NCBI RefSeq assembly: GCF_029761915.1
Contig: NZ_CP121695.1
Location: 7,717,501 to 7,781,500 of the forward strand
Direction of reading: 5' to 3'
DNA from: Bradyrhizobium sp. CB1650
GTDB lineage: Bacteria > Pseudomonadota > Alphaproteobacteria > Rhizobiales > Xanthobacteraceae
Length of the DNA: 64,000 nt
In this document: positions 27,270 to 37,706 of the stretch, piece after piece
Layout: each line of letters begins with the position of its first letter
Position numbering within the stretch: the stretch's first letter is position 1
Program-made: the position numbers and the translations under genes
The notes under the pieces: model-generated
What the model was told of the DNA's origin: nothing
Database searches by the model: none
What the model saw: only the letters and a program-made list of their open reading frames with translations

Positions 27270-28979
27270 ATGAGCATGAGGCAGAAGTCAGCGACGCTTC
27301 CCGGCGACGGCATCACAGCGCCCCTCCGACATGTCACCTTTCGTCGCATCTGGGTGGCGGGCCTTCTCTCAAACGTAGGGGCTCTGATTCGCAGCGTCGG
27401 GGCTGCGTGGGCGATGACACAAATGACGTCATCGGCCGACATGGTGGCGCTCGTCCAGACCGCGCTGACGCTTCCAGTAATGTTGATTGCAATGCCAGCC
27501 GGCGCGATTGCGGACATGCATGATCGCCGACTCGTGTCACTCATCTCGCTTGGCATTGCCCTCATCGGTGCCACTGTGCTCACAGCGCTTGCATGGCTCG
27601 ACATGGTCACACCGATCCTGCTGCTGGCGTTGTGCTTTGTCGTTGGCAGCGGCGTAGCGCTGATGGATCCAACGTGGCAATCTTCGGTAAGTGAGCAGGT
27701 ACCCCCCGACGCACTGCCCGCTGCCGTCGCGCTGAGCGGCGTCAGCTACAATATCGCGCGCTGCATCGGCCCAGCGCTCGGCGGCATCGTCGTGGCGACT
27801 TCCGGCGCGGTGGCTGCGTTCGCTTTGAATGCTTTGCTTTATTTACCGTTAATGGCCGCGCTGTTGCTATGGAAGCGCGTAGCGCGGCCTTCGCGACTGC
27901 CGCCTGAACAATTCAGTCGCGCGATTGTCTCCGGTGTTCGATACGTTACCAATTCCCCTTCGATCAAGATCGTCTTGATCCGTTCCATGGTGACTGGTGT
28001 AATCGGCGGCGCAATCCTCGCCCTGATGCCTATAGTAGCACGAGATCTGCTGCATGGCGGCGCGCAGACATATGGCCTCTTGCTCAGCGCCTTTGGCCTC
28101 GGGGCAGTAATTGGCGCACTCTACATCCCCGAAATGCGCAAGCGTTTGAGTGGCGAGGCAGCCATTCGCGCCTGCACGCTGTCGATGGGTGGAAGCCTTG
28201 TCGCAGTGGCTCTGAGCCACGGCCTGATCTTGACATCGGCCGCGCTGGTGTTGGCCGGCGCCGTGTGGATGATAGCATGGGTGCTGTTTAACGTGGGCGT
28301 TCAGCTGTCGGCGCCCCGCTGGGTTGCCGGACGTTCGCTTGCGGCTTATCAAGCAGCGGGATCAGGCGGGGTTGCAATCGGTAGTTGTGGATGGGGCAGC
28401 CTGGCTGACGCCGCTGGCGTCGAAACTGCGCTCCTGGTGTCGGGCGCGCTGATGCTGCTCTCGCCTCTGCTGGGGCTCTGGTTACCCATGCCACGCGTAG
28501 GCGCGCGTGGTGAAGAAGCCGAACTGCTCGATGATCCCAACGTGCAGCTGACGTTGACCGGCCGAAGCGGCCCGTTGGTAGTCGAGATCGAATATCGAGT
28601 TGCACAGGAGAATGCTCGAGCGTTTCATAATGCCATGCAGGCAGTGCAGCTGTCCCGTCAGCGTAACGGAGCTTATGGATGGTCGATAGCGCGCGACATC
28701 GCCGATCCGGAATCCTGGACGGAGCGCTATCATTGCGCGACGTGGTTTGACTATCTGCGGCAGCGTAACCGTGCGACGAGATCGGAACGCGCGCTGGAGC
28801 GAGAAGCGGAAGCTTTTCACATCGGACCTGATCCTGTGCGCGTTCGTCGACTGCTCGAGCACCCCTTTAGATCGGTGCGCTGGAAGACGATAACCCCAAC
28901 CGATTCGAAAACGAAGTCCTGTTCCATGAGAATACCCCTGGCCGGAGCCGATAGCCGCAGCTTCGTGGATGGGCGTTAG
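27270..28979 (+). CDS. MFS_3-family (EntS-like) exporter with a C-terminal cytoplasmic domain
   Basis: 569 residues from the ATG at 27270, preceded by GGCAGGGG; an upstream TTG at 27231 is less likely. The first 410 residues hold about 10-12 membrane helices with APLRHVTFRRIWVAGLLSNV at the start, typical of the MFS_3 (PF05977) group. The last 140 residues form a soluble domain (VVEIEYRVAQENARAFHNAM, WSIARDIADPESWTERYHCA) resembling a ferredoxin-like barrel, a known feature of this group. Relatives export enterobactin and other small molecules. It is intact amid relics and may serve the nearby oxygenase genes. Confidence 0.88.
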   Translation: MSMRQKSATLPGDGITAPLRHVTFRRIWVAGLLSNVGALIRSVGAAWAMTQMTSSADMVALVQTALTLPVMLIAMPAGAIADMHDRRLVSLISLGIALIGATVLTALAWLDMVTPILLLALCFVVGSGVALMDPTWQSSVSEQVPPDALPAAVALSGVSYNIARCIGPALGGIVVATSGAVAAFALNALLYLPLMAALLLWKRVARPSRLPPEQFSRAIVSGVRYVTNSPSIKIVLIRSMVTGVIGGAILALMPIVARDLLHGGAQTYGLLLSAFGLGAVIGALYIPEMRKRLSGEAAIRACTLSMGGSLVAVALSHGLILTSAALVLAGAVWMIAWVLFNVGVQLSAPRWVAGRSLAAYQAAGSGGVAIGSCGWGSLADAAGVETALLVSGALMLLSPLLGLWLPMPRVGARGEEAELLDDPNVQLTLTGRSGPLVVEIEYRVAQENARAFHNAMQAVQLSRQRNGAYGWSIARDIADPESWTERYHCATWFDYLRQRNRATRSERALEREAEAFHIGPDPVRVRRLLEHPFRSVRWKTITPTDSKTKSCSMRIPLAGADSRSFVDGR

Positions 28980-29084
28980 GCGCGACAGTTTTGATGCCCT
29001 CTCACGTCGGCATCACGTTCCACGTGACCTTGCGGCGTCGCACACCACGGTGGCGCGCCTTCGCAGTTCAGGGCGCATTTTTCA

Positions 29085-29690
29085 AGCCGCGGCTAATGTG
29101 CCCGCGTACGACTTCGTGACCGAAAACAAGGCATGAGGCAACTGCGTGCTCGAGCGCGCCCAAGCAGCGCTCGTACACGATGCGCCGGCGGTGCAGCACC
29201 ACGATGCCATCGGTGTAAGTGGTTTACGCAGGCCGATGCTGGACGACAAATACAGCTCGCGGACGCGGAAATGGCCGAGCAGGTCTGCATATTGCTTCGA
29301 GAATGGTCGACCTGCGGCCGGTTGGTGCTGGAGGCGGAATCTGCTTCGGCGCGCGCGGCAACAGCTCTGTGACGTCAAGCATCTCGCCGGCGAAGATTGC
29401 GTTCCAGCCCTCGCAGGAACTGCGCGTCCGAAATGCTGATGCCGAGTGATGCGCGCAGCGAGGCGAAATAGTTCGCGTCGCTGATCTCGCCCATCTCGTG
29501 CAGGCGGTAGGCCTCGTCGCGCACATAGCGCGCAATGATGGCCTCGGGCTGGCAGCCGGCATGTCCCTGCCAGCAGGCGATCGCCTTGGAGAAGTCGATG
29601 TCGAGCACAACGCGCCCGAGGTCGAACAGTCCGCGCTGCCGGGAGACAGCGACGTCATTGTCTCCTTTTCACTTCAGTATGGTCAGTAAC
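29085..29690 (-). pseudogene. HAD-superfamily hydrolase remnant
   Basis: Minus-strand pieces in order: VLDIDFSKAIACWQGHAGCQ (near the HAD motif I Asp), VRDEAYRLHEMGEISDANYF, ASLRASLGISISDAQFL, GEMLDVTELLPRAPKQIP, and ADLLGHF followed by ELYLSSSIGLRKP (motif III region). It matches HAD-IA phosphatase-like proteins. At least three frameshifts (near 29410, 29330 and 29250) inactivate it. Confidence 0.7.
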
Positions 29691-30310
29691 GATAGGGCTC
29701 GTGGTCGAACAGCGGGAACGCGCTGAACACGCTGGGCGCATTGGTCTCGGTCGCCCGATGCAGGCAGGATTTGTTGACCTCGGCGAACGACGTGGAGCCC
29801 AAGAGGCCGAGGCATGCTGGAGCTCGAAGACGAGGTGCCGCGCTGCGGGCTGGCGCGGCGGGCGCCTTGAGGACAGCTGCTTCCCGAAGCTGAACTCGCT
29901 CGTTGGTGAGCATCATCGGCCAGGTAAATTGCTCCGACCTGCCCTGGTATGACCATAGCATCGATTCCTGGTGCGGTTGCCGGGCGGCAGCGCAGCCCGG
30001 CCGCCGCAAGTGGTGTCTGTCACCGGATGTTTGTGCCCCGACGTTACTGCCTCGCCCACACGAGTCTAATCCGGACGATAGGGGCAATGACATTCTCTAA
30101 GATGACGCGCATTCTAAATAACGATGAAGTGCTAAAAAGAATCGTGATGCCCGTCGACTTCATCGCGCGCACCGTATCTATTTGAAGGCACGCGGGGTTC
30201 TGAAAATGATCTTGCGCAAAATTCCGATTTGATCGCGCGCATCTTCGGATGGTGTGAGGCCTTTCGGGCCATTTTAAGCTTGAAGAATTGGATGCACAAG
30301 GAGCGTTATC
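29691..30310. other. 620-bp stretch, unrecognised relic plus IS21 left flank
   Basis: A minus-strand frame (30093-29683) ends SAFPLFDHEPYRY and contains WSYQGRSEQFTWP, which look like real protein words. I cannot assign a family and the frame shifts. No start signal is visible. The last 100 bp before 30311 are non-coding. Confidence 0.35.
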
Positions 30311-30867
30311 ATGCGCCAGGTGCGAGAGATTGTGAGGTGGAGCCTTGAGGATGGGCTCTCGACGCGCGTTTTAGGCGAGCGTATCGGCATAGGGCTGCCG
30401 ATGGTACGTGACACGCTGAAGCGGTTTGTGCGCGCGGGTCTTGGCCCGTGCCGAAGCGATAAGCGAGGCCGAGCTGAAGGAACTACCGTACGGGGTTCCT
30501 GGCGTGAAGCCGGGTGGCCGCAAGGTGCGCCGAGCCTGACTGGTTCACTATTGTCAACGAGCACGGGCGCAAGCGCTGTGGGAAACGTACCTTGCAGAGC
30601 ATCCGGACGGGTGCCGGTATAGTCGTTTCTGTGACTTGTTTCCGCAACTGGGGAAGGCAGGCTCCCGCTGGCGATCCGCCAACACCACGACGGGCGCGAG
30701 AAATTATTTGTTGACTATGTCGACGACACGTTGCCGGTGGTTGGCCCTAAGACTGGCGAGGTGCGCGATGCGCACATCTTTGTCGCGGCCATGGGCGCAT
30801 CCAGCTTGTCTTCCGCGCTGACCGAGCAGCTCGGCGACTGGATCGCGGGATACAACGCGGTCTTTTG
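30311..30867 (+). pseudogene. IS21-family istA N-terminal remnant
   Basis: It starts MRQVREIVRWSLEDGLSTRV, then LGERIGIGLPMVRDTLKRFV (helix-turn-helix). Through frame changes it goes on to GVKPGGRKVRRA-like, EHPDGCRYSRFC-like, MRQHHDGREKLFVDYVDDTL-like, PVVGPKTGEVRDAHIFVAAM and GASSLSSALTEQL, ending DWIAGYNAVF. The rest of IstA and all of IstB are missing. Confidence 0.75.
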
Positions 30868-31045
30868 AGCGAATAGGTAAAGCGAGAGCGATCTTGCGCT
30901 TCCTGCCAGATTCGATAGGACGATTCCCTTCCCTTTTGCTGTACTCTTCAGGGGGCCACCAGCTCTCTCGAGTAAAGCGCCGCATTGTAAGTAGCGGCGA
31001 CCTGACGTGTCGAGACACCGAATCTATAGAGGAGATAAGCAGGCC

Positions 31046-31909
31046 ATGGAAAATGCGAGACCAGCCTCATCAATGGTAAACCGCGATCACTTGGAGTGTG
31101 TGCAAAGTCAAATTAACTTTGCTCGACGCACGTCCGACGAAAAAGCTCCCGAAGCTGTTTTGCCGGGATTCGACACGGCCTCCCCAGTTCAAGTCGTCCT
31201 GCCGCCAATGGTTGGCTACAACGTTACTATTCGCAACGCGCGTCCCATCGTGGGCGAACTATCCCTCGACCGGGAAGGTTTCACCCTCATTCAGCACAAC
31301 ATTTCCTATGCAAACGAGGGGGATCCAAGAACTTTGTCCCACAGATATCTGGAAGACATGGTTCCGTTCATCAAGAACTACTTCAATGCGTCGTGGGTCG
31401 TGCCCCGCCGACAAGCTGTTATTGTTCGTTCTACCAGCGGGAGATCCTTTCCCGAAGGATGTGAGCCGCGTCTATTGGCTCATATTGATTACGCACCGAT
31501 CTCCGGTCCTATAACTGGCGCGATCGAGGACCAATTGCAGGGCATTCCGTCAAAAATGTATTCTCGATTGATCATCGCTCAAACTTGGCATGCCCTCTCG
31601 CCGCCTCCGCAGGATTTCCCCTTAGCGTTCTGCGATGGCGCCTCCGTTGACGATACCGATAGTGTCGTGATGGACTACACGTTTCGTGGCACCAAGCTTA
31701 AGTTTTGCCTCATGCACTTCAATCCTGCTCAGCGTTGGTATTATTTTCCCGAGATGACCGCGGACGAGCTCATTTTGTTTAAGGGCTATGATTCGGAAGC
31801 GCATTGCAATGCAAAGGCGCCTCACTCGGCCTTCGATAATCGTCGCGCATATCCTAGTGCAAAGCCCCGTGAGAGTATCGAGGCGCGCTTCTGCGTGTAC
31901 TACGACTGA
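31046..31909 (+). CDS. CmcJ/NvfI-family Fe(II)/2-oxoglutarate-type oxygenase
   Basis: 287 residues from ATG 31046, chosen because GAGGAG lies about 11 bases upstream; an ATG at 31007 lacks a ribosome site. The signatures of the CmcJ/NvfI/AsaB group are clear: H146 and D148 in LLAHIDYAP, WHALSPPPQDFPLAFCDGAS, YYFPEMTADELILFKGYDSE, H260 in KAPHSAFD, and an Arg in PRESIEARFCVYYD. Characterised relatives hydroxylate, desaturate or rearrange natural products such as cephamycins, fungal meroterpenoids and aspergillic-acid-type or plant-like compounds. It stands alone between IS relics and is complete. Substrate unknown. Confidence 0.85.
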   Translation: MENARPASSMVNRDHLECVQSQINFARRTSDEKAPEAVLPGFDTASPVQVVLPPMVGYNVTIRNARPIVGELSLDREGFTLIQHNISYANEGDPRTLSHRYLEDMVPFIKNYFNASWVVPRRQAVIVRSTSGRSFPEGCEPRLLAHIDYAPISGPITGAIEDQLQGIPSKMYSRLIIAQTWHALSPPPQDFPLAFCDGASVDDTDSVVMDYTFRGTKLKFCLMHFNPAQRWYYFPEMTADELILFKGYDSEAHCNAKAPHSAFDNRRAYPSAKPRESIEARFCVYYD

Positions 31910-32099
31910 GCGGCCGAGATCACTTCTGCCATTTCAATCGCCGCGCAAGCTCAGAGGAATGTGCAGGCGTCAGCAGCCGCGGTCAATGCGCTTATTTCTT
32001 GCGCTTTCCTCAGCTCGTCGCCCGTAAGCGCAGCTTCGACGACGTCGGTACTGGGCACGCACGTCGATTTTCCTGGACGTGACTTAAGTCGCGGCTGTT

Positions 32100-33185
32100 G
32101 GTGGCCTTCTTGGTCGTTCGTGAAGAACTGGCGGCGGCGCCCGGCTCAGGCGGTGTTTCGAGCCGGGACGGTCTCGCAGAAGGCTCGGATGATGGCACGC
32201 AAGAGTTCTGCGAGCCAACGCAGCAGGAGGCTGAAGTTATAGCCGGCACCGGCGAGAACAGCGTTGATGCGGTCGCCGAGGCGTCCCGAGATCCAGACCC
32301 TGAACCGATGCGGGTGGTTGTGGCCTTGATACCCTTTGTCGATGTGGATGCGGCGCGCCTCCACGCCGGTGAGCTTCTCCATGTCGGTGATCACGGGGCC
32401 GAGCGTGTGCCGGTCGAAGGGATTGCCATGCAGGCCTTGGCATGGAGCACGAACTGGCGGCTCTTCGGAGACGTCACGGGCGTGGCGATGCTGACCTTGC
32501 AGCCGAACTCGTGGCGCGCGGGCTTTACCCTTGCCGATGCACTCGACCTCTGGAGCATGTAACGCATAGACTTTTGGACCGCGCTGATGCTGATCCTGGC
32601 TGCGCGCCTGTCGCGCTAGACCGAGCAACGGGCCGAAGCGAGCTTCCAGCACCGTATCGCATCGATTTTGCGGCGGATGTCCAGGATGATCCGGCCAAGC
32701 CGAGTCCGCAGGAACTTGAGCTGCCGCCGGGCGCGCTTGAACTGGTGGGCGTGGGTATAGCGGCCGACCATGATGGCGGCGCGCTTGGCCAGGCGCAGAT
32801 AGCTCTGGCGCAGCGGCACACGGTTACGCTTGGCGAGCCCGACGAGCTTGGTGATGGCCCGATGCATCAGCCGCGCGTCGGCCGGATGTGCAACCGCCTT
32901 GGGCTGCACTGTGGTGTCGACGACCACCCGTTCCAGGTCCTTGGGACCGATAGCGCCGGTCTTGTGCGCCCCTGAAAGACTTTCCTGGATCAGCGCGACG
33001 AGCTGTTCCTCGCCGAGCCGCTGCCGCCAGCGTGTCATCGACGACCGATCGAACGGCAGACGGTGGCAGAAGCCCAATTCGCCGCAGAAGTATTGGTAAT
33101 AGGGATTCTCGATCCATCGTCCCTTCGACTCGTAGTCCAAGGCCAAGGGATCGCCCGGCAATTGTGAAACCAGCTTCAATTTCGG
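32100..33185 (-). pseudogene. IS5-family (larger type) transposase remnant with internal deletion
   Basis: Related to the intact transposase at 45132-46490. The minus strand gives RWIENPYYQYFCGELGFCHR, RLPFDRSSMTRWRQRLGEEQ, VVVDTTVQPKAVAHPADARL and THAHQFKRARRQLKFLRTRL. After a frame change it gives VYALHAPEVECIGKGKARAP, IHIDKGYQGHNHPHRFRVWI and GDRINAVLAGAGYNFSLLLR. The N-terminus is missing and about 45 codons that include the last catalytic region are deleted between VWISG and GDRIN. Confidence 0.8.
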
Positions 33186-33189
33186 TCCA

Positions 33190-34080
33190 ACTATATGCCC
33201 TGGCAGTTACTCGAGACATTGGCGCCAATGTGCTTACCCGTAATACTTTGACCTTCTGGAGGAGAACGAACTCGTGTACGGTGCTACCATGCAGAAAATC
33301 GAAAGGATCTGTGTCGTGTTGTACCAGGGCATTGTAACGGCAGAAGCGCTCGATGGAAGCAAGCATATCATCGGCTGACTTGGTCCACCGGAACGGCTTG
33401 GGATCAGCGTTATGTCGTTCGATGAACGAGGCGATGTCCTTCCTGAGGGCGGCTACGCCGCGATGGACGCCGCGCCTGATCTTCTTATCGGTGAGAAGTG
33501 CGAAGAAGCCTGCGACCTGATTGGGACGCATCGGCAGCATCGGCTGACTGCGGTCCAGCGCCTGGATTTGAGACTTTTCGTCTACACACAGAACGATGGC
33601 CTGTGCCGGGCGAGCCGTAAAGGCCGACAACGTCGCGACGAAGTTCGGATCGGTCGAGAGCTTGAATGTCGGTAGCCGGTGCGGCTGGAGCCCCAAGGCT
33701 CGCCAGATACGTTGCGCCGTCGGCACCCACAGGCCGCTGGCTTTGCCATACCGCGGGAACTCCAATGACTGGCGTTCTCGGGGCAGCTTTCCAGCGTCCT
33801 CACAATCACGGCTTCGATCCGACCATCAATGGTGCGCGGTGCCCCCGAGCGCGGCTCATCCTGCAGCCCGGCCACGCGCTGCTCCGCAAAGCGCCGCCGC
33901 CATTTGCCTACCTTCCCGCGCTCCAGGCCCAGGTTGGCCGCCACGTCCTTGTTTTGACCGCCTTCCGCACAGGTCAGCACGATCCGCGCTCTGAAAGCCA
34001 GCGCCTGCGCCGTCTTGCGCCGCGTCGTCAGCGACTGAAGTTCAGCACGCTCATCATCGCTAAAAAACAGGGCGCAAGTC
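33190..34080 (-). pseudogene. IS630-family transposase remnant with central deletion
   Basis: The N-terminal helix-turn-helix part (34075 to 33790) reads FSDDERAELQSL-like and then GQNKDVAANLGLERGKVGKW and VAGLQDEPRSGAPRTID. It is followed by SGLWVPTAQRIWRALGLQPH, IVLCVDEKSQIQALDRSQPM and, directly after LPMRPNQ, the C-terminal GFFALLTDKKIRRGVHRGVA and NADPKPFRWTKSADDMLASI. The loss of the middle removes the second catalytic Asp. It abuts the IS5 relic near 33190. Confidence 0.8.
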
Positions 34081-34329
34081 GCTGGGCCGCCATCGATCCC
34101 CCGTCGTTGTTGCAGCCGCCATCGAATTTACGATTGCGAACTTATGGCTCAGGACACCAGCGCATTCACATCGTTCGAAAAGATATAGTCCGGCACAGTA
34201 GTTGGTGCATTCGCAGGTTTGGAAGTAACGAACCATTGAAGACCGCAGATACAAAGGCTTCGAATGGACCTCAATCTTCTGCACGAAACGCATTGCCACG
34301 AATGGCCATCTCCGCGAGTATATTGACGG

Positions 34330-34530
34330 TCGAGCGAGTGTGTGCGGGACGCCGAGGTATTACAGCAACGAGTGGGAACGCTGAAGACTGTAGTCGGCGA
34401 CCCAATCGGCGATTTTTGCGCGGGCGTCTTCGGGGCGAACACTCTCGTTGAGAAGTTCTGCATCGCTTTGCTGGTGCGATGAAGCGCCAATGGCGGCATC
34501 GGTGCCATCAGGCGATGACGGCGTTGCACG
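34330..34530 (-). pseudogene. IS3-family orfB C-terminal scrap
   Basis: The minus strand reads ELLNESVRPEDARAKIADWV, then ADYSLQRSHSLL, a stop, and YLGVP. This is the typical end of IS3-type transposases (DYN-x-RPHSSLGYLTP). Nothing of the upstream integrase core remains. Confidence 0.55.
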
Positions 34531-34679
34531 TAAACTCATGGTCGGGCAAGATCATCCCGGATTTGCTACGTCGCCCGACGATTGCCGTCAGCTACGCGGG
34601 ATGTCCCCCGGAGAAGGCCGCCTTGGCGGGCTAAGACGAATGCTGTGTAATAGCGCTTATGGACAGGCATAAGTTCAGT

Positions 34680-34870
34680 GCTCAGGTTGAACGGTTCGAT
34701 TGAGACTGGCAGTCGCCGTCGCTGGACAGATGACGAGAAACTCAAGATCGTTCTGGAGAGTTTGCAGGGCCCCGCGCGCGGTCTTGACGGCAGCACGACG
34801 ATACGGCATCTCACGCTCGCTCCTCTTGACTGGGCGACGATCGTTGGACCTTCCCTCATCGCTGCCACAG
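34680..34870 (+). pseudogene. IS66-type tnpA remnant
   Basis: The plus strand gives RRRWTDDEKLKIVLESLQ, then after a frame change APRAVLTAARRYGISRSLLL. This is the helix-turn-helix of IS66 TnpA-like proteins. It breaks off after RRSLD. Confidence 0.6.
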
Positions 34871-35706
34871 CTTGTGCACATTGATTTTCAGCTCATCTCG
34901 ATCATCCTCTCTGTGTGCTTCTGCAGCACATTGTCGTTCGCGTAGATACGCTCGGCCGCAAAGACATGGGTTGCATCTTGCGAAACACGTATTTGAGGTA
35001 CTGCCTCGAACGTTTCAGGAGCCGTTGTCTTCCGCAAGAAGCAGGTCAGGTACTCAAGTGATTCGCCACGCAACCGGCCTCTATGGTTGTCATGAATTGA
35101 GGCCCAAATTCGCAGCAACCAGACTAACGAGGCTACCGGGCGGCAACCGCCATTACACCCGACATCTTTGGCTAAAAGAAAGGAATGGGTCGTCAATTGT
35201 CATGAGAATAGCGACATCAGGTGCTGCCGTCGACCTATGCGCGACCGCCGCAAGCTGTCGCCTGAAGGCAGCGCTTAACCTATCGAATTCTCGCCGCGCT
35301 CGCTCTCAGGTTGAGCGCCATGGCCCTGCGAGCACGACTGACCCGTACTTATAGTCGTATGGGGCGTCACGCAGCGCTCTCATACAGACAATGTGTGCTC
35401 GTTGGCTCGCGCGAGAGTCCCGCAAGCACAGCTGCGAAAGCAGCGAGATTGCAAGTCTTCCAGCGCGAGTCTAGCGAGGCTCACAGCCGAGCCTTCGGTT
35501 TTCCGGAGGCGCCGATCAACCCGTACCCCTGCCAGACGCACGCCAACAGAACCTGACGCTCACTTTTCCGAGCGTTCCAAAGCAGTGGGTCTTGTGACCA
35601 AGGCAAGTTCGAAAATGCAACAAAGCTGTTCAAAATTATTGCTCTGAGACGCCGGGCTTTCAACGTAGGAAACGATCTCTTCGCCCGCATCTTTTCCAGG
35701 AGGACA
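34871..35706. other. 830-bp gap before the catabolic genes
   Basis: A minus-strand frame (35196-34888) contains ESLEYLTCFLRKTTAPETFE and VPQIRVSQDATHVFAAERIY, which look like true protein but are unrecognised and lack a start signal. Otherwise there are only short frames. The SDR promoter should lie in the last 150 bp; none was clear. Confidence 0.4.
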
Positions 35707-36471
35707 ATGATGGACTTGAACGGAATTCCGGCAATCGTGACAGGCGGCGGCTCAGGACTTGGTGCGGCAACGGCGCGCGCGATGGCACGCAGGGGTGCGA
35801 AGGTGACGGTCATTGACATCAGCCGGGACAATGTCGAACGCGTCGCAGCGGAGATTCACGGTGTGAGTGCTGTCGCAGACGTGTCCAACGAGGAACAAGT
35901 GAGATCCGCTTTGGACAAGGGCGAGGCAGCACACGGCGTGGCGCGCGTACTCGCCAACTGCGCCGGGATTGGCGGCGGCGGCAAGCGTACGCTTGGCAAA
36001 GACGGTCCCCACCCTCTCGACCAGTTCACACGCGTTATCAGTGTCAACCTGATTGGTACGTTCAATGTGATCCGCCTCGCCGCACAGAGGCTCGCAGCCG
36101 AAGCGACGCAAGCTGAGGAACGTGGCGTCTTCATCAATACGGCCAGTATTGCCGCCTACGATGGACAGATCGGCCAAGCCGCTTATGCTGCCTCAAAGGC
36201 GGGCATCGCCGGAATGACGCTGCCCATTGCGCGCGATCTCTCTTCGATCAGGATCCGGGTGAATACCATCGCGCCTGGCCTGTTTCTTACTCCGATGCTG
36301 ATGGGATTGAGCGAGGAAGTGAGGGCAAGTCTCGCCAAGCAGGTGCCCCACCCTGCACGGCTTGGCAGCCCCGACGAATATGCTGCCCTCGCGGTTCACA
36401 TCGCGGAAAATCCGATGCTCAATGGCGAAACGATCCGGCTCGACGGTGCGATCCGGATGGCGCCAAGGTGA
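35707..36471 (+). CDS. SDR-family dehydrogenase, 3-hydroxyacyl-CoA dehydrogenase type
   Basis: 254 residues, classical short-chain dehydrogenase. Cofactor motif [16 protein letters not shown] (residues 11-26), NAG-type ANCAGIGG, catalytic Ser in [15 protein letters not shown] and the YAASK pair (Tyr/Lys). It resembles HSD10-like enzymes that oxidise 3-hydroxyacyl-CoA with NAD. AGGAGG lies 4 bases before the start. Together with the acyl-CoA ligase, thiolase and enoyl-CoA hydratase nearby it would supply the dehydrogenase step of a beta-oxidation-like sequence; the substrate is not determined. Confidence 0.9.
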   Translation: MMDLNGIPAIVTGGGSGLGAATARAMARRGAKVTVIDISRDNVERVAAEIHGVSAVADVSNEEQVRSALDKGEAAHGVARVLANCAGIGGGGKRTLGKDGPHPLDQFTRVISVNLIGTFNVIRLAAQRLAAEATQAEERGVFINTASIAAYDGQIGQAAYAASKAGIAGMTLPIARDLSSIRIRVNTIAPGLFLTPMLMGLSEEVRASLAKQVPHPARLGSPDEYAALAVHIAENPMLNGETIRLDGAIRMAPR

Positions 36472-36567
36472 AGTCCAGACAGCCAACTGAACGACAGAGG
36501 TTTCGCGACGCCAACGCCCCGGAGCAACACGATCGAGGGCGCCACCCCGGCGCGCCCAACCTGGCGT

Positions 36568-36948
36568 CTACGCCGGATCGAAGTAGTGAATCTCCAGCAA
36601 CAGGCAGCCGGTTTCCGACTTGAACGGGCCGTGAAACGCTCCCGGCGGTCGGCACGCATAGGTGAACGGAGCAAACGACTGCCCTCCCCTTCCCTGCTTG
36701 TCATTCCCGACGGTCAGGTCGCCCGTCACGAGGAAAACTTCCTCCCAGTACTCATGAACGAACGGATCGGTGGTGAACGTTCCTGAGTCGAATTTGAGAA
36801 GCCTGGTGCGGCTGCCGCGGCGGTTCGGTTCATCGAGTGCGCCCGACAATATCTTCTGCTTGATGCCTGAAGGATAGTTAGGCGGGGTCTCCCATCCGGA
36901 CTCCATGTCCAGCGTGTAAAACTCGTCATGCGATTTCTGTACGGGCAC
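36568..36948 (-). CDS. Cupin-domain protein
   Basis: About 126 residues if started at the GTG at 36948, which has AGAGGAG 8 bases upstream; a longer frame with TTG/ATG opens at 36981. A single beta-barrel domain is visible: FTTDPFVHEYWEEVFLVTGD (metal-type His/Glu cluster) and ACRPPGAFHGPFKSETGCLL (second cupin motif with His), then EIHYFDP. Such small cupins can be dioxygenases, isomerases or sensors. It is the last gene of the minus-strand group after the DUF2848 protein, so a role in the same catabolic route is likely. Confidence 0.8.
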   Translation of the reverse strand: MPVQKSHDEFYTLDMESGWETPPNYPSGIKQKILSGALDEPNRRGSRTRLLKFDSGTFTTDPFVHEYWEEVFLVTGDLTVGNDKQGRGGQSFAPFTYACRPPGAFHGPFKSETGCLLLEIHYFDPA

Positions 36949-36992
36949 GATGAGGGCTCCTCTACTTATTTCCAACATCAAAAGGCGCAGCG

Positions 36993-37706
36993 TCAGCCAA
37001 GTACCGGCAACTGCTCGACCTGGTAGGTCTTCCGGATTGATCGACGAAGCCGTGGGTCGCTGAGCTCAAGTTCAAGTCCTTGCGCGGATCGTATTTCGCC
37101 ATGCACAGCGAGCGTACCGCAAAACATCAACGTGCCATCGGATAGCATTCCGCCGGCGGCATAGAGAGCAATCAGCTCCTCGGGTGGCCGAATCGCGGAA
37201 AGGGCTCCTTCCTGGTACAGGACGCGGTTTCCGTCGTTCACGGCGTACGCGCGGAGGATCAAGTCGTCCCAGTGCTCCTTGACATCGTCGTAAGCCCAGA
37301 ACTCGCTGGCTATCGGCTTGTCGCACATCTGCTTTGAGAGCGTGACGCCGATGGCTTCGGCTTCGCGGTCGGTGTGGTCGGAGCCGACCCCTACCCAGAG
37401 CCTTCCGCCGCTCTGGAGCAACAGGAATTCCACCTCTCCGCTGGATGATTTGCCGATTACCTCGATCGTCTCGGCAGTCGAGAGGCGCGAGGCCGATACA
37501 CGGTAGAAGATCGGGACAGATGCCGGTCGACTGACTCCGATCTTCTCGAGCTCCGCGATGTGCGCTTCGAGCGCGCCACGATCTCTTCCCGTCCATCCGG
37601 CGATCACACACCGGTTGATCGTGACGATTCGTGCTTCCCAGCGTGCACTCCGAAGGAACCGGAGTGAGAGATCATGTGTCGCCATCTTTTCCCCGTTACC
37701 GCTCAT
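36993..37706 (-). CDS. DUF2848-family protein
   Basis: 237 residues. It has the layout of DUF2848 proteins, related to the fumarylacetoacetate-hydrolase-like fold: CVIAGWTGRDRGALEAHIAE, ELEKIGVSRPASVPIFYRVS, VEFLLLQSGGRLWVGVGSDH, TDREAEAIGVTLSKQMCDKP, MLSDGTLMFCGTLAVHGEIR. The start overlaps the stop of the monooxygenase gene (ATGA), so the two are co-translated. Families with this fold often hydrolyse C-C bonds or decarboxylate after ring opening; its own reaction is unknown. Confidence 0.8.
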   Translation of the reverse strand: MSGNGEKMATHDLSLRFLRSARWEARIVTINRCVIAGWTGRDRGALEAHIAELEKIGVSRPASVPIFYRVSASRLSTAETIEVIGKSSSGEVEFLLLQSGGRLWVGVGSDHTDREAEAIGVTLSKQMCDKPIASEFWAYDDVKEHWDDLILRAYAVNDGNRVLYQEGALSAIRPPEELIALYAAGGMLSDGTLMFCGTLAVHGEIRSAQGLELELSDPRLRRSIRKTYQVEQLPVLG

